From an uncultured Clostridia bacterium (GTDB lineage: Bacteria; Bacillota; Clostridia; TANB77; CAG-508), in NCBI GenBank assembly GCA_934155165.1, contig CAKPGS010000012.1:1-31720 (forward strand): 31,720 bases of DNA, in the 5' to 3' direction. The notes below the pieces were generated by a model. The model saw only the letters and a list, made by a program, of their open reading frames with translations. It made no database searches and was not told the origin of the DNA. A program made the translations under genes and the position numbers. Positions within the stretch are counted from its first letter, which is position 1. Each line of letters begins with the position of its first letter. Positions 23,449 to 31,118 of the stretch are shown here, in pieces.

Positions 23449-24150
23449 TTAACATTTTTTTGAGTCATTATTAGAAGTATTTTCACAAATCTCGGGAGTT
23501 TTTTTAAAACTTAAATACCAACTCATACCGTTTTTATTTTCTGATATATTTTCTAATCGTTCTTCTAATGCACAATATGTTTTAGGTCCAGGTACAATAA
23601 CTGGCTGATTAGGGCACCAATTTGCAGGTGTAGAGCCTTTTGAACAATCCGCAGTTTGTAGTGCTTCAACTAATCTTAAAATTTCAGGAATACATCTACC
23701 AACATTTAATGGGTATACAAGAATTGCTCTAACTATTTGTTTATCATCTATTACAAAAACATTTCTTACAGTTTCTGTTGTGCTTACATCATTTGCAATC
23801 ATTCCATATTTTCTGGATATTTCGCCACTTCTATCAGCAATAATAGGAAAAGGAATTTTTATTCCGGTTCTACAATAAATGTCATATATCCAAGCTAAGT
23901 GAGAAGGAGTACTATCAATGCTTAAACCTAGTAAACATGCATTAAGATTTTGAAAGTAGTCAAAAGCTTTAGAAAAAGCAATCATTTCTGTTGTACATAC
24001 AGGAGTAAAATCGCCTGGATGAGAGAATAAAACAAGCCATTTTCCTTTGTAATCATTTAAACAAATTTTGCCAAAAGAGGTGTCAGCCTCAAAGTCAGGA
24101 GCAACCATACCAATTTTTACATTACCATTCATCATAATTTCGTAATCCAT
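23449..24150 (-). CDS. Peroxiredoxin (AhpC/TSA, Prx6-like)
   Basis: A 233-residue thiol peroxidase that reduces hydrogen peroxide or organic peroxides in the cytoplasm. The catalytic loop HPGDFTPVCTTE holds the peroxidatic Cys52, preceded by GKWLVLFS. The Prx6-type long C-terminal domain is present, with IRLV-like helices (EILRLVEALQTAD), then CSKGSTPANWCPNQPVIVPG. Extra cysteines in that region (near 194 and 204) could serve as resolving residues, as in archaeal relatives. GGAGG stands 7 bases before the ATG. It is divergent from pyk, and the shared region holds an A/T palindrome that could be an operator. Confidence 0.92.
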   Translation of the reverse strand: MDYEIMMNGNVKIGMVAPDFEADTSFGKICLNDYKGKWLVLFSHPGDFTPVCTTEMIAFSKAFDYFQNLNACLLGLSIDSTPSHLAWIYDIYCRTGIKIPFPIIADRSGEISRKYGMIANDVSTTETVRNVFVIDDKQIVRAILVYPLNVGRCIPEILRLVEALQTADCSKGSTPANWCPNQPVIVPGPKTYCALEERLENISENKNGMSWYLSFKKTPEICENTSNNDSKKC

Positions 24151-24209
24151 AAATAACCTCCGTTATAATTTTTGTATATAATATTAAGAAAATAAAAAAA
24201 TGTTACATG

Positions 24210-24228
24210 AAAATATTAATAATATTTT
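24210..24228. promoter_or_regulatory. A/T palindrome between divergent peroxiredoxin and pyk genes
   Basis: AAAATATT-AAT-AATATTTT is a perfect 8-3-8 inverted repeat, upstream of the pyk -35 box. It may be a shared operator, but AT-only palindromes arise easily in this composition. Confidence 0.3.
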
Positions 24229-24239
24229 GCCAAAAAATG

Positions 24240-24269
24240 TTGATTTTTTAAAGTTTAGTGTGATATAAT
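24240..24269 (+). promoter_or_regulatory. Promoter of pyk
   Basis: TTGATT (24240-24245) and TATAAT (24264-24269) are 18 bases apart with a TG-type extension. The strong SD GGAGG at 24291-24295 precedes ATG 24303. Confidence 0.65.
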
Positions 24270-24302
24270 AATCAATGTTGTTAAATATAAGGAGGAATTA
24301 TA

Positions 24303-25748
24303 ATGAACAAATTAAGAAGAACAAATATTGTTGGAACAATAGGACCAGCTAGTGAAAGCGAAGAGATGCTTACAAAACTTATTAGTGCAGGATTAAATGT
24401 TACTAGAATTAACTTTTCTCATGGTGGATATGAAGAAAACGGAGTTAAAATTGAAACTATAAAAAAAGTTAGAAAAGCTTTAAATAGACCAGTAGCATTA
24501 TTATTAGATACAAAAGGACCTGAAATTAGAACTGGTATGCTAGTATCAGGAAAAAATGATAAATTAACAATTGAAGAAGGTCAAACATTTACTTTTGTTA
24601 ATGATGATATAACAGGAGATAACACAAAAGTTTCTGTTAGCTACAAAAATTTATATAAAGATGTAAAAGTTGGATCAACATTATTAGTTGATGATGGTGC
24701 AATTGAATTTGAAATATTAGAAATAAAAGGTAAAGATATAGTATGTAAAGCCTTAAATACAGGAAGATTAGGAAGCAGAAAAACAATGAACGTTCCTGGA
24801 GTTAAATTAGAACTACCAGCTTTAACTCAAAAAGATATTGATGATATTACAGAAGGAATTAAAAGGGGATTTGATTACATTGCAGCATCATTCGTTAGAA
24901 AAGCAGCTGATGTTATAGCTATAAGAAAATTATTAAATGAAAATGGTGGAGAAAACGTAAAAATAATCTCTAAAATAGAAAACCAAGAAGGTATAGATAA
25001 CTTCGAAGAAATATTAGAATTATCAGATGGTATTATGGTAGCTCGTGGAGATATGGGTGTTGAAATACCAATGGAAGAAGTTCCAGTTGTTCAAAAATAT
25101 TTCATTAAAAGATGTGCTGAAGTTGGAAAACCAGTTATAACAGCTACACAAATGTTAGAATCTATGACTTCTAATCCAAGACCAACAAGAGCCGAAGTTA
25201 GTGACGTTGCAAATGCTGTATATGATAGAACAGGTTCAATAATGTTATCTGGAGAATGTGCTATGGGTAAATATCCAGTAGAATGTGTTGAAGCAATGGA
25301 TAGAATAGCTACAAGAATTGAAAATGATATTAATTACTGGAAGAGATTTGAAAAGAAAAATTATAAAATAAAATCTGATGACTTTGAAGGAAATATTGCA
25401 TATTCAACATGTATGAATGCTAAAAATGTTGAAGCGAAAGCAATTGTTGCATTTACAGGAACAGGAAATAGTGTAAGAAGAATATCTGGAATTGGTCCAC
25501 AATGCCCAGTATTTGCAATTACAACAAACGAAAAAGTATACAACCAATTATCAGTTGTATGGAATGTTTTCCCAGTTCTAGTTGAAGAACAAGAAACAAT
25601 TGAAAAATGCATTGAAAAAGGAATAGAAGCTTTAAAAGCTGATAAAATGTTAGAAGATGAAGACATAGTTGTAGTATCAGGAGGAAGCAAAATATTACCA
25701 GATTCAGATGCTAAGAGCAAAGTTGTTGGAGGAATATTAAAAGTTTAA
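24303..25748 (+). CDS. pyk: Pyruvate kinase
   Basis: Converts phosphoenolpyruvate and ADP into pyruvate and ATP, the last step of glycolysis. The 481 residues show RRTNIVGTIGPAS, VTRINFSHGGYEE, LLLDTKGPEIRTG, the family signature around IISKIENQEGIDNFEEIL with the catalytic Lys, MVARGDMGVEIPMEEVP, ITATQMLESMTSNPRPTRAE, and the C-terminal allosteric domain. The extra PEP-utiliser-like domain found in some Bacillus enzymes is absent, so it is the short form. It is more GC-rich and better in codon use than the capsule genes, as expected for a highly expressed gene. It is flanked by its own promoter and terminator. Confidence 0.97.
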   Translation: MNKLRRTNIVGTIGPASESEEMLTKLISAGLNVTRINFSHGGYEENGVKIETIKKVRKALNRPVALLLDTKGPEIRTGMLVSGKNDKLTIEEGQTFTFVNDDITGDNTKVSVSYKNLYKDVKVGSTLLVDDGAIEFEILEIKGKDIVCKALNTGRLGSRKTMNVPGVKLELPALTQKDIDDITEGIKRGFDYIAASFVRKAADVIAIRKLLNENGGENVKIISKIENQEGIDNFEEILELSDGIMVARGDMGVEIPMEEVPVVQKYFIKRCAEVGKPVITATQMLESMTSNPRPTRAEVSDVANAVYDRTGSIMLSGECAMGKYPVECVEAMDRIATRIENDINYWKRFEKKNYKIKSDDFEGNIAYSTCMNAKNVEAKAIVAFTGTGNSVRRISGIGPQCPVFAITTNEKVYNQLSVVWNVFPVLVEEQETIEKCIEKGIEALKADKMLEDEDIVVVSGGSKILPDSDAKSKVVGGILKV

Positions 25749-25784
25749 TTTATATTAAACCTAAATATACTTAAGAAATTATTA

Positions 25785-25824
25785 AAACACCTAAAATATT
25801 AAATACTTAATGTTTTAGGTGTTT
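25785..25824 (+). terminator. Intrinsic terminator after pyk
   Basis: An 18-bp stem with one G-U wobble (25785-25802 with 25807-25824) closes a 4-base loop and runs into T-rich sequence. Confidence 0.85.
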
Positions 25825-25891
25825 ATTTCATATAAGACTAGTTAATATAAAATATACAATGAACTATAAGTTTATTGTTCGAGGAGGAAAA

Positions 25892-26368
25892 ATGGAAACA
25901 TTTAAAAAAATAATGTTATGGGTAGCAATTATTGTTATAGTATTTTTTGTTACAAATTTCTGTAATTTCTATATAATAGCTTCAACCTATAAGGATATAG
26001 ATTGTAAAATTACTAATTCAAATAATTTAGAAATAACAAAAAAAGAATGTAAAGCTACATATGTAAATGGATACTGCAAATTAAGTGTAAAAAATACATC
26101 TGAAACAGATATCTCTAATAAATATATAATTTTAGAAGGATATTCAGAATATAATAACAATCTAACAAATAAATATATAAAAATAGATAATATTAAATCT
26201 GGAGAAGAAAAAGAAATTCAGTTTAATTATAAAGCACAAGAGGTAAAAAATGTTTCTGTGTACGTTACAGAAAATGAGCCAGAAAAGGAAAAATTTGATT
26301 TAAATGAAGAGGTTGATGGACCATCAATTTTAATAGGAGCAATACTACTTTTATATTTTTTCGGATAA
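25892..26368 (+). CDS. Membrane-anchored protein with FxLYD-like domain, function unknown
   Basis: A 158-residue protein with one N-terminal membrane helix (about 7-29) and a second hydrophobic helix at the very end (about 142-157). Between them lies a domain that appears to be a small beta sandwich: CKLSVKNTSETDISNKYIIL, EGYSEYNNNL, IDNIKSGEEKEIQFNYKA, VKNVSVYVTE. The order of a NTS-type turn, a short aromatic strand and a GEEKEIQF strand recalls FxLYD-type extracellular domains. ATG 25892 with GAGGAGG just before is preferred to an upstream ATG at 25859. It lies between pyk and mreB with separate signals. Confidence 0.6.
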   Translation: METFKKIMLWVAIIVIVFFVTNFCNFYIIASTYKDIDCKITNSNNLEITKKECKATYVNGYCKLSVKNTSETDISNKYIILEGYSEYNNNLTNKYIKIDNIKSGEEKEIQFNYKAQEVKNVSVYVTENEPEKEKFDLNEEVDGPSILIGAILLLYFFG

Positions 26369-26392
26369 ATTTGAATTTATTTTAAAATTAGG

Positions 26393-26421
26393 TTGATATT
26401 TTTACGTGTATGTAATATAAT
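26393..26421 (+). promoter_or_regulatory. Promoter of mreB
   Basis: TTGATA (26393-26398) and TATAAT (26416-26421) are 17 bases apart. Transcription would start about 30 bases before ATG 26459. Confidence 0.75.
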
Positions 26422-26458
26422 TGTAACACATTTGTAATAAACGGAAAGGGAGATTATA

Positions 26459-27466
26459 ATGTTTGGTTTTGGACAAGATATAGGAATTGATCTTGGAACT
26501 GCTACAGTAATAGCATATGTAAAAGGAAAAGGAATAGTTTTAAGAGAACCTTCAGTTGTAGCTGTAGACAAAAATTCAGGAGAAGTTTTAGCAGTAGGAA
26601 AAGAAGCAAGAAGAATGTTAGGGAGAACTCCAGGAAGTATTGTTGCCACAAGACCTTTAAGAGACGGTGTTATTTCAGACTATACAGTAACAGAAAAAAT
26701 GCTAAAATACTTTATTAATAAAGTATGTGGTAAATTTATATTTTCGCCTAGAATGATGATATGTATTCCATCACAAGTAACAGAAGTTGAAAAAAGAGCT
26801 GTTATAGATGCTGCATCTCAAGCAGGAGCTAGAAAAGTTTATTTAATAGAAGAACCAATAGCAGCAGCAATTGGAGCAGGAATAGATATTTCTAAACCAT
26901 GTGGAAATATGGTAGTAGATATCGGAGGAGGTACAACAGATATAGCTGTAATATCACTAGGAGGTTCTGTTGTAAGCACTTCTTTAAAAGTTGCAGGAGA
27001 TAAATTCGATGAATACATAGTAAAATATGTAAAAAGAAAATATAATGTAATTATAGGGGAGAGAACAGCCGAAGATTTAAAAGTAAATATAGGTTGTGTG
27101 TACCCTAAAATACAAGACATGGAAATGGACATAAGAGGTAGAGATTTAGGAACAGGTCTACCAAAAACAGTTACACTATATTCAAGTGAAATGCTAGAAG
27201 CTATGATAGAACCAGCAATGATGATAGTTGATGCTGTACATTCTGTTTTAGAAAAAACACCACCAGAACTAGCTGCAGATATTAGTGACAAAGGAATATA
27301 CATGACAGGTGGAGGATGTTTAGTAGATGGTTTAGATAAACTTTTGCAAGAAAAAACCGGAATAAATGTAATGATAGCAGAAGACACAGTATCATGTGTT
27401 GCACTAGGTACAGGAAAAGCTTTAGACAATTTAGATGCATTAGATGGAAAAGCAAAAAGAAGATAA
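26459..27466 (+). CDS. mreB: Rod-shape determining protein MreB (actin-like)
   Basis: Forms membrane-bound filaments that guide lateral wall synthesis in rod-shaped cells. The 335 residues carry the actin-fold signatures: phosphate 1 loop IGIDLGTATVIAYVKGKGIV, then RPLRDGVISDYTVTEKML, connect-type CIPSQVTEVEKRAV, EEPIAAAIGAGI, phosphate 2 loop VVDIGGGTTDIAVISLGG, and the adenosine motif YMTGGGCLVDGLDKLL. Length is typical. mreC and mreD do not follow, so this could be an Mbl or MreBH-type paralogue. AAAGGGAG is the SD, and it has its own promoter. Confidence 0.95.
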   Translation: MFGFGQDIGIDLGTATVIAYVKGKGIVLREPSVVAVDKNSGEVLAVGKEARRMLGRTPGSIVATRPLRDGVISDYTVTEKMLKYFINKVCGKFIFSPRMMICIPSQVTEVEKRAVIDAASQAGARKVYLIEEPIAAAIGAGIDISKPCGNMVVDIGGGTTDIAVISLGGSVVSTSLKVAGDKFDEYIVKYVKRKYNVIIGERTAEDLKVNIGCVYPKIQDMEMDIRGRDLGTGLPKTVTLYSSEMLEAMIEPAMMIVDAVHSVLEKTPPELAADISDKGIYMTGGGCLVDGLDKLLQEKTGINVMIAEDTVSCVALGTGKALDNLDALDGKAKRR

Positions 27467-27508
27467 AATATATTTTGTATAGCCCTAAAATATATTTAAC
27501 GAAAAAAA

Positions 27509-27546
27509 GCCTTTTAACATATTATGTGTTAGAAGGTGATTTTTTT
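27509..27546 (+). terminator. Terminator-like hairpin overlapping the SD of the next gene
   Basis: An 11-bp stem with two wobbles (27509-27519 with 27527-27537) is followed by seven T residues that end at the ATG of the next gene. The right arm includes AAGG of the SD. It could stop mreB transcription and also hide the SD. Confidence 0.5.
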
Positions 27547-27891
27547 ATGTTTGAAAGCTTACTTGGATTTATAATTATGATACTTGCAATATATGGGGGA
27601 ATATGCTTAGTTAAAGAAATTATTAGAATAAGTACATATAATATAAATAAAAAAGATGGAATATATTTTATAATAGCTGCAAAAAATCAAGAAAATAATA
27701 TCGAAGAATTTATAAGAACAACATTATTTAGAATAGTTTATGGTAAAGAAGAGAGCATAAATAATATAACACTAGTAGATTTAAAATCTAAAGATAATAC
27801 AAAAAATATTATGGAAGAAATAGCAAGAGAAAATGAAAATGTAAAAGTGTTTAATATAAATGAATATAAAAAAATAATTGAAGATATGTAA
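27547..27891 (+). CDS. Small membrane-anchored protein, function unknown
   Basis: A 114-residue protein with one N-terminal helix (about 4-24) and a small soluble domain. The soluble part shows a strand (GIYFIIAAKNQ), a helix (NIEEFIRTTLFRIVYG), a strand with acidic end (NITLVDLKSKDNTKNIMEEI) and another (NVKVFNINEY). That order is a little like the first half of a nucleotide-sugar-binding fold, but it is too short to be an enzyme of that type. AAGGTGA (27533-27539) is the SD. It follows mreB and precedes a terminator. Confidence 0.6.
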   Translation: MFESLLGFIIMILAIYGGICLVKEIIRISTYNINKKDGIYFIIAAKNQENNIEEFIRTTLFRIVYGKEESINNITLVDLKSKDNTKNIMEEIARENENVKVFNINEYKKIIEDM

Positions 27892-27919
27892 AAGATGAGA
27901 TAAAATTTATCTCATCTTT
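27891..27919. terminator. Bidirectional terminator
   Basis: Fourteen bases (27891-27904) are exactly complementary to 27906-27919. It separates the gene ending at 27891 from the convergent tRNA gene. Confidence 0.8.
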
Positions 27920-27924
27920 CTAAT

Positions 27925-28008
27925 TGGTGCGGATGAAGGGACTCGAACCCCCACGTCGTTGACACTGGTTCCTAAGACCAGCGCGTCTACCAGTTCCGCC
28001 ACATCCGC
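27925..28008 (-). tRNA. tRNA-Leu, anticodon UAG
   Basis: Read on the minus strand, it starts GCGGATG and ends CATCCGC-A-CCA, so the acceptor stem is 7 bp and CCA is encoded. The D arm carries AACTGGTAGACGCG. The anticodon stem CTGGT/ACCAG encloses CTTAGGA with anticodon TAG, which reads CUN leucine codons. A long variable arm (GTC-AAC-GAC stem-loop) makes it class II, as expected for leucine. The T loop is TTCGAGT. Confidence 0.95.
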
Positions 28009-28028
28009 ATTTGTTATTAACATTAATT

Positions 28029-28058
28029 ATAATAGCACAATGGTTACTATGATGTCAA
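28029..28058 (-). promoter_or_regulatory. Promoter of the tRNA-Leu gene
   Basis: On the minus strand, TTGACA (28053-28058) and TATTAT (28029-28034) are 18 bases apart, with TGC before the -10 as an extension. Confidence 0.65.
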
Positions 28059-28075
28059 GTGAACTTTCAAAAAAA

Positions 28076-28104
28076 TTGTATTTTTTATATCAATTTTTTA
28101 ATAT
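28076..28104 (+). promoter_or_regulatory. Possible promoter of rlmD
   Basis: TTGTAT (28076-28081) and TAATAT (28099-28104) are 17 bases apart, ahead of AAGGAG and ATG 28142. The boxes are moderate matches. Confidence 0.4.
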
Positions 28105-28141
28105 ATATGTTAAAATAATTTGGAAGTAAGGAGAAAATTTT

Positions 28142-29497
28142 ATGGTTGAGAAAAATAAAGAATATATTGTAGATATAATAGATAATGGATTTGAGGGAGA
28201 AGGCATTGCAAAAATAGATGGCTTTACTGTTTTTATTCCTAATGCAATAAAAGGTGAAAAGGTAAAAGTTTTAATTGTAAAAGTCTTAAAATCACATGCT
28301 TTTGGTAAAATTTTAGATATACTTGATAAATCGGATAAAAGAGTCGAATGTCATTGTGAAACATATAAAAGATGTGGCGGTTGCAATATGAGACATATAG
28401 AATATGAAGAAACTTTAATAATGAAAAGAAACTCTGTACAAGCTTTGGTAAATAAAACACTAAAAAATAAAGTTCAAGTAAAAAATACAATAGGAATGGA
28501 AAATCCGCTTCACTATAGAAATAAGGCACAATATCCAATAGGAATGAATAAGGAAAATAAACCTGTAATTGGTGTATTTGCGAGAAGAAGTCACGAAATT
28601 ATACCTATAAATAATTGTTTAATACAAAAGCCTATTTCAGAGCAAATTGCTAAATTTATTTTAGAATTTATTACAAAAAATAATATATCTGTATACGATG
28701 AAAAAAACAAAAAAGGTATATTTAGGCATTTAGTTATAAAAGTAGGAGTAAAAACAAATGAGATAATGTGTATACTAGTTATTAATGCACATTCATTTAA
28801 AAATGAAAATAAATTAGTAGAAGAACTTGTTAAAAAATTTCCAAACATTAAAACAATAGTTAAAAACATAAACACAAAAAATACAAATGTAATTATGGGA
28901 AAAGAGAATATTGTACTGTATGGAGATGGCTATATAAAAGATATATTAGGAGATTACACCTTTAAAATTTCACCACAATCATTTTACCAGGTAAATCCGC
29001 TTCAAGCAGAAAAATTATATAATTTAGGAGTCGAAGCAGCAAAAATAACAAAAAATGACATTGTATTTGATTTATATTGTGGCATTGGTACAATTTCATT
29101 ATTTATGGCAAAGTATGCAAAAAAAGTATATGGAGTTGAAATAGTAGAACAAGCAATAAAAGATGCAAAAGAAAATGCAAAAACTAATAATATAGAAAAT
29201 ACAGAATTTATAGCAGGAGACACAGAAATAGTATTAGATGATTTAATAAATAACAAAAAAATAATACCAGATGTTGTTATGGTAGACCCACCACGAAAAG
29301 GGTTAGATAATAGAACTATAGAAAATATAAACAAAATAAAACCAAATAGAGTTATATATATAAGTTGCAATCCTGCAACACTAATAAGGGACTTAGCAAA
29401 ATTCGAAGAATACTATGAAATAAAATCAATACAGCCTGTAGATATGTTCCCATTCACAAGCAACGTTGAGTGTGTATGCGTTCTAAAACTTAAATAA
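28142..29497 (+). CDS. rlmD: 23S rRNA (uracil-C5)-methyltransferase RlmD-like (RumA/YefA family)
   Basis: Methylates a uridine of 23S rRNA at C5 using S-adenosylmethionine. The 451 residues start with a TRAM RNA-binding domain (about 5-60). The iron-sulfur cluster cysteines are C72, C78, C81 and C159 (CETYKRCGGC and NNC). The methyltransferase domain has FDLYCGIGTISLFMAKYA for SAM binding, VDPPRKGLD, and YISCNPATLIRDL with the catalytic Cys. The end VDMFPFTSNVECVCVLKLK matches the family. Low-GC bacteria often have one enzyme doing both RlmC and RlmD sites, so the exact target is not fixed. AAGGAG is the SD. Confidence 0.93.
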   Translation: MVEKNKEYIVDIIDNGFEGEGIAKIDGFTVFIPNAIKGEKVKVLIVKVLKSHAFGKILDILDKSDKRVECHCETYKRCGGCNMRHIEYEETLIMKRNSVQALVNKTLKNKVQVKNTIGMENPLHYRNKAQYPIGMNKENKPVIGVFARRSHEIIPINNCLIQKPISEQIAKFILEFITKNNISVYDEKNKKGIFRHLVIKVGVKTNEIMCILVINAHSFKNENKLVEELVKKFPNIKTIVKNINTKNTNVIMGKENIVLYGDGYIKDILGDYTFKISPQSFYQVNPLQAEKLYNLGVEAAKITKNDIVFDLYCGIGTISLFMAKYAKKVYGVEIVEQAIKDAKENAKTNNIENTEFIAGDTEIVLDDLINNKKIIPDVVMVDPPRKGLDNRTIENINKIKPNRVIYISCNPATLIRDLAKFEEYYEIKSIQPVDMFPFTSNVECVCVLKLK

Positions 29498-29544
29498 AGC
29501 TTTAAATCAACTATTCAGTGCCTATTAAAAAAGCATATTTTTGA

Positions 29545-29724
29545 GAAAAAACACTAATTTTCATCAAAAAAATAAAAAAATTTGAGAAAGAAACAATTAA
29601 TAACAGTATAAATCTTTATAATGAATGTATTTCAAATAATATTTGTTATTTTGATACTTCATTAGATAGATACGAAACATATAATGATATTTATAAATAT
29701 ATAGAAAGAAATATTGAGGTGTAA
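29545..29724 (+). pseudogene. C-terminal remnant of a P-loop kinase-like gene
   Basis: A frame without a start codon runs to TAA at 29722-29724. It reads KFEKETINNSINLYNECISN, then NICYFDTSLDRYETYNDIYK and a final helix YIERNIEV. The YFDTSLDR element followed by a short helix is typical of the end of small P-loop kinase or AAA-type proteins that act on nucleosides or sugars. No Walker A is visible upstream, where the frame is closed by TGA at 29542. It is two bases from the HAD gene, so the two may once have formed a kinase-phosphatase pair. Confidence 0.5.
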
Positions 29725-29726
29725 TC

Positions 29727-30323
29727 ATGAAAAAAATATTTTTATTTGATCTTGGAAATGTTTTGGCAAAATCTTTAGATGATTATGGTTTGTATAATAA
29801 ATTAAATTGTAAAATTTCATATGATAAATTTTTAAAATATTGGTGGGGTGATGATTTAGTTTTAAAAGCTCATATGGGACTTGCTACAGATGATGAACAT
29901 GTTGAAGCGTTATTGAAATTTTGTAAAAGTGATTTATCAATTAAACAATTTTATGAAATATATAATAGTTTAGATAATTCTTTATATGATGATACTATGG
30001 AAATTATAAATGAATTAAAAAATAAAGGGTATAAGGTTGGACTCTTATCTAATCTTAGGTTAATGGATTACAAAAGATATAAAAAACAAATTGAAAAAAT
30101 AAATTTTGATTATATATTTTTATCATATGAAATGAAATGTATAAAACCATCAAAAGATATTTATGTGCAAGTAATTGATAAACTAAAATGTGAAAATGAT
30201 GAAATAATATTTTTTGATGATAATGAAAAAAATGTAAATGGAGCTAAACTGCTTGGTATTAATGCTTATCAAGCAACAGGAAAAAATATAAAAGAAGTAT
30301 TTGAAAAAATAATAAATATGTAA
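29727..30323 (+). CDS. HAD-superfamily hydrolase (HAD-IA, YihX-like)
   Basis: A 198-residue haloacid dehalogenase-type phosphatase. Motif I is IFLFDLGNVLAK with nucleophile Asp8; the second acid is replaced by Gly, as in YihX-type members. Motif II is GLLSNLR, motif III holds KPSKDIYVQ, and motif IV is IIFFDDNEKNVNGAKLLG. The cap domain is helical and small (about 18-80), as in subclass I. It should hydrolyse a small phosphate ester, substrate unknown. TGAGGTG just before ATG 29727 is the SD, inside the kinase remnant. It lies between rlmD and a relic of a second rlmD-like end. Confidence 0.88.
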   Translation: MKKIFLFDLGNVLAKSLDDYGLYNKLNCKISYDKFLKYWWGDDLVLKAHMGLATDDEHVEALLKFCKSDLSIKQFYEIYNSLDNSLYDDTMEIINELKNKGYKVGLLSNLRLMDYKRYKKQIEKINFDYIFLSYEMKCIKPSKDIYVQVIDKLKCENDEIIFFDDNEKNVNGAKLLGINAYQATGKNIKEVFEKIINM

Positions 30324-30335
30324 TATAAATTTTTA

Positions 30336-30365
30336 TTGAATATTTATACATAAATAAATATTCAA
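30336..30365 (+). repeat. Inverted repeat after the HAD gene
   Basis: TTGAATATTTAT is exactly complementary to 30354-30365, with a 6-base loop, 12 bases after the HAD stop. There is no T-run after it, so it is only a weak terminator candidate. Confidence 0.4.
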
Positions 30366-30429
30366 ATAATAATAGGGATAATACAGGAGTCAGTTATACT
30401 TAAATATATAAAAAATTATTCATAATTAA

Positions 30430-30474
30430 CAAACACGACATGTTGAATGTGTTGCAGTGCTTAAACTTAAATAG
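30430..30474 (+). pseudogene. Relic of a second RlmD-like C-terminus
   Basis: A short frame reads QTRHVECVAVLKLK and a TAG stop at 30472-30474. The end of the intact rlmD reads TSNVECVCVLKLK with stop. Eleven of the thirteen aligned residues from the Thr onward are the same or conservative, while the codons differ at several third positions, so it is not a fresh duplication. HVECV is the usual form in this family. Nothing upstream of 30430 keeps the frame. Confidence 0.6.
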
Positions 30475-30525
30475 CAAGAATACAATAATTAAAAGCAAGA
30501 AAATTTAATAAAAGGAGAGTTGCAT

Positions 30526-31089
30526 ATGGGAAAGGTTTTAAAAATAAGAGAAGTAGGAGAGCCTATTCTTGAAGAAGAATGTTACGAGGTAGATATAAAA
30601 AATATAAGTAGAGATACTTTAGAGATTATAGAAGATTTAAAAGCAACTTTAGAATTTGGAACAGGATTAGGAATTGCAGCACCTCAAATAGGAGTAAACA
30701 AGAGAATAATTGTAGTAGGAGCTAAAAAAGAAAAAGTAAAGTATAATGATGCAGAAGAAATACCAATAACAGCAATGATAAATCCAACTTGGAAAAAACT
30801 ATCAGAGAATACAGATATACAATATGAGGGTTGTATGAGTGTTCCAACAATTAGAGGAAGAGTGGAAAGATATAAAGACATAGAGTTAACCTATTATGAT
30901 GAAAATGGTAAACAAATAATAAAAGAAATTCATGGCTTTTTTGCAAGATTAGTGCAACATGAATGTGACCATTTAGATGGAATAGTATTCTTAGAAAAAG
31001 TAAAAGGACCTAACGGATTTGCTACAATAGATAACATTAATAAGTATAATTTAAGAGATACAAAAATTTTAGAAAATAAAAAAGCATAA
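30526..31089 (+). CDS. def: Peptide deformylase
   Basis: Removes the formyl group from the N-terminal Met of new proteins. The 187 residues show motif 1 as GLGIAAPQIG (47-56), motif 2 as EGCMS (101-105) with metal ligand Cys103, and motif 3 as HECDH (145-149) with metal ligands His145 and His149 and catalytic Glu146. CMS replaces the more usual CLS. ATG 30526 is chosen over TTG 30520 because AAAGGAGAG at 30511-30519 leaves proper spacing only for the ATG. A membrane-protein gene follows 29 bases downstream. Confidence 0.95.
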   Translation: MGKVLKIREVGEPILEEECYEVDIKNISRDTLEIIEDLKATLEFGTGLGIAAPQIGVNKRIIVVGAKKEKVKYNDAEEIPITAMINPTWKKLSENTDIQYEGCMSVPTIRGRVERYKDIELTYYDENGKQIIKEIHGFFARLVQHECDHLDGIVFLEKVKGPNGFATIDNINKYNLRDTKILENKKA

Positions 31090-31118
31090 GAAATATAAAA
31101 TGGAGAAAAGAAGAAGTA

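Noticed and set aside
24273..24290. A TTGTTAAAT word before pyk, like half of a Rex site
   Set aside because: Only one half-site is visible and no second arm follows, so a redox operator cannot be supported.
26839..27429. A 196-codon minus-strand frame inside mreB
   Set aside because: It mirrors conserved MreB codons and has no SD or recognisable domain.
30336..30365. Strong terminator after the HAD gene
   Set aside because: The hairpin is only A/T and has no T-run, so it is listed as an inverted repeat only.
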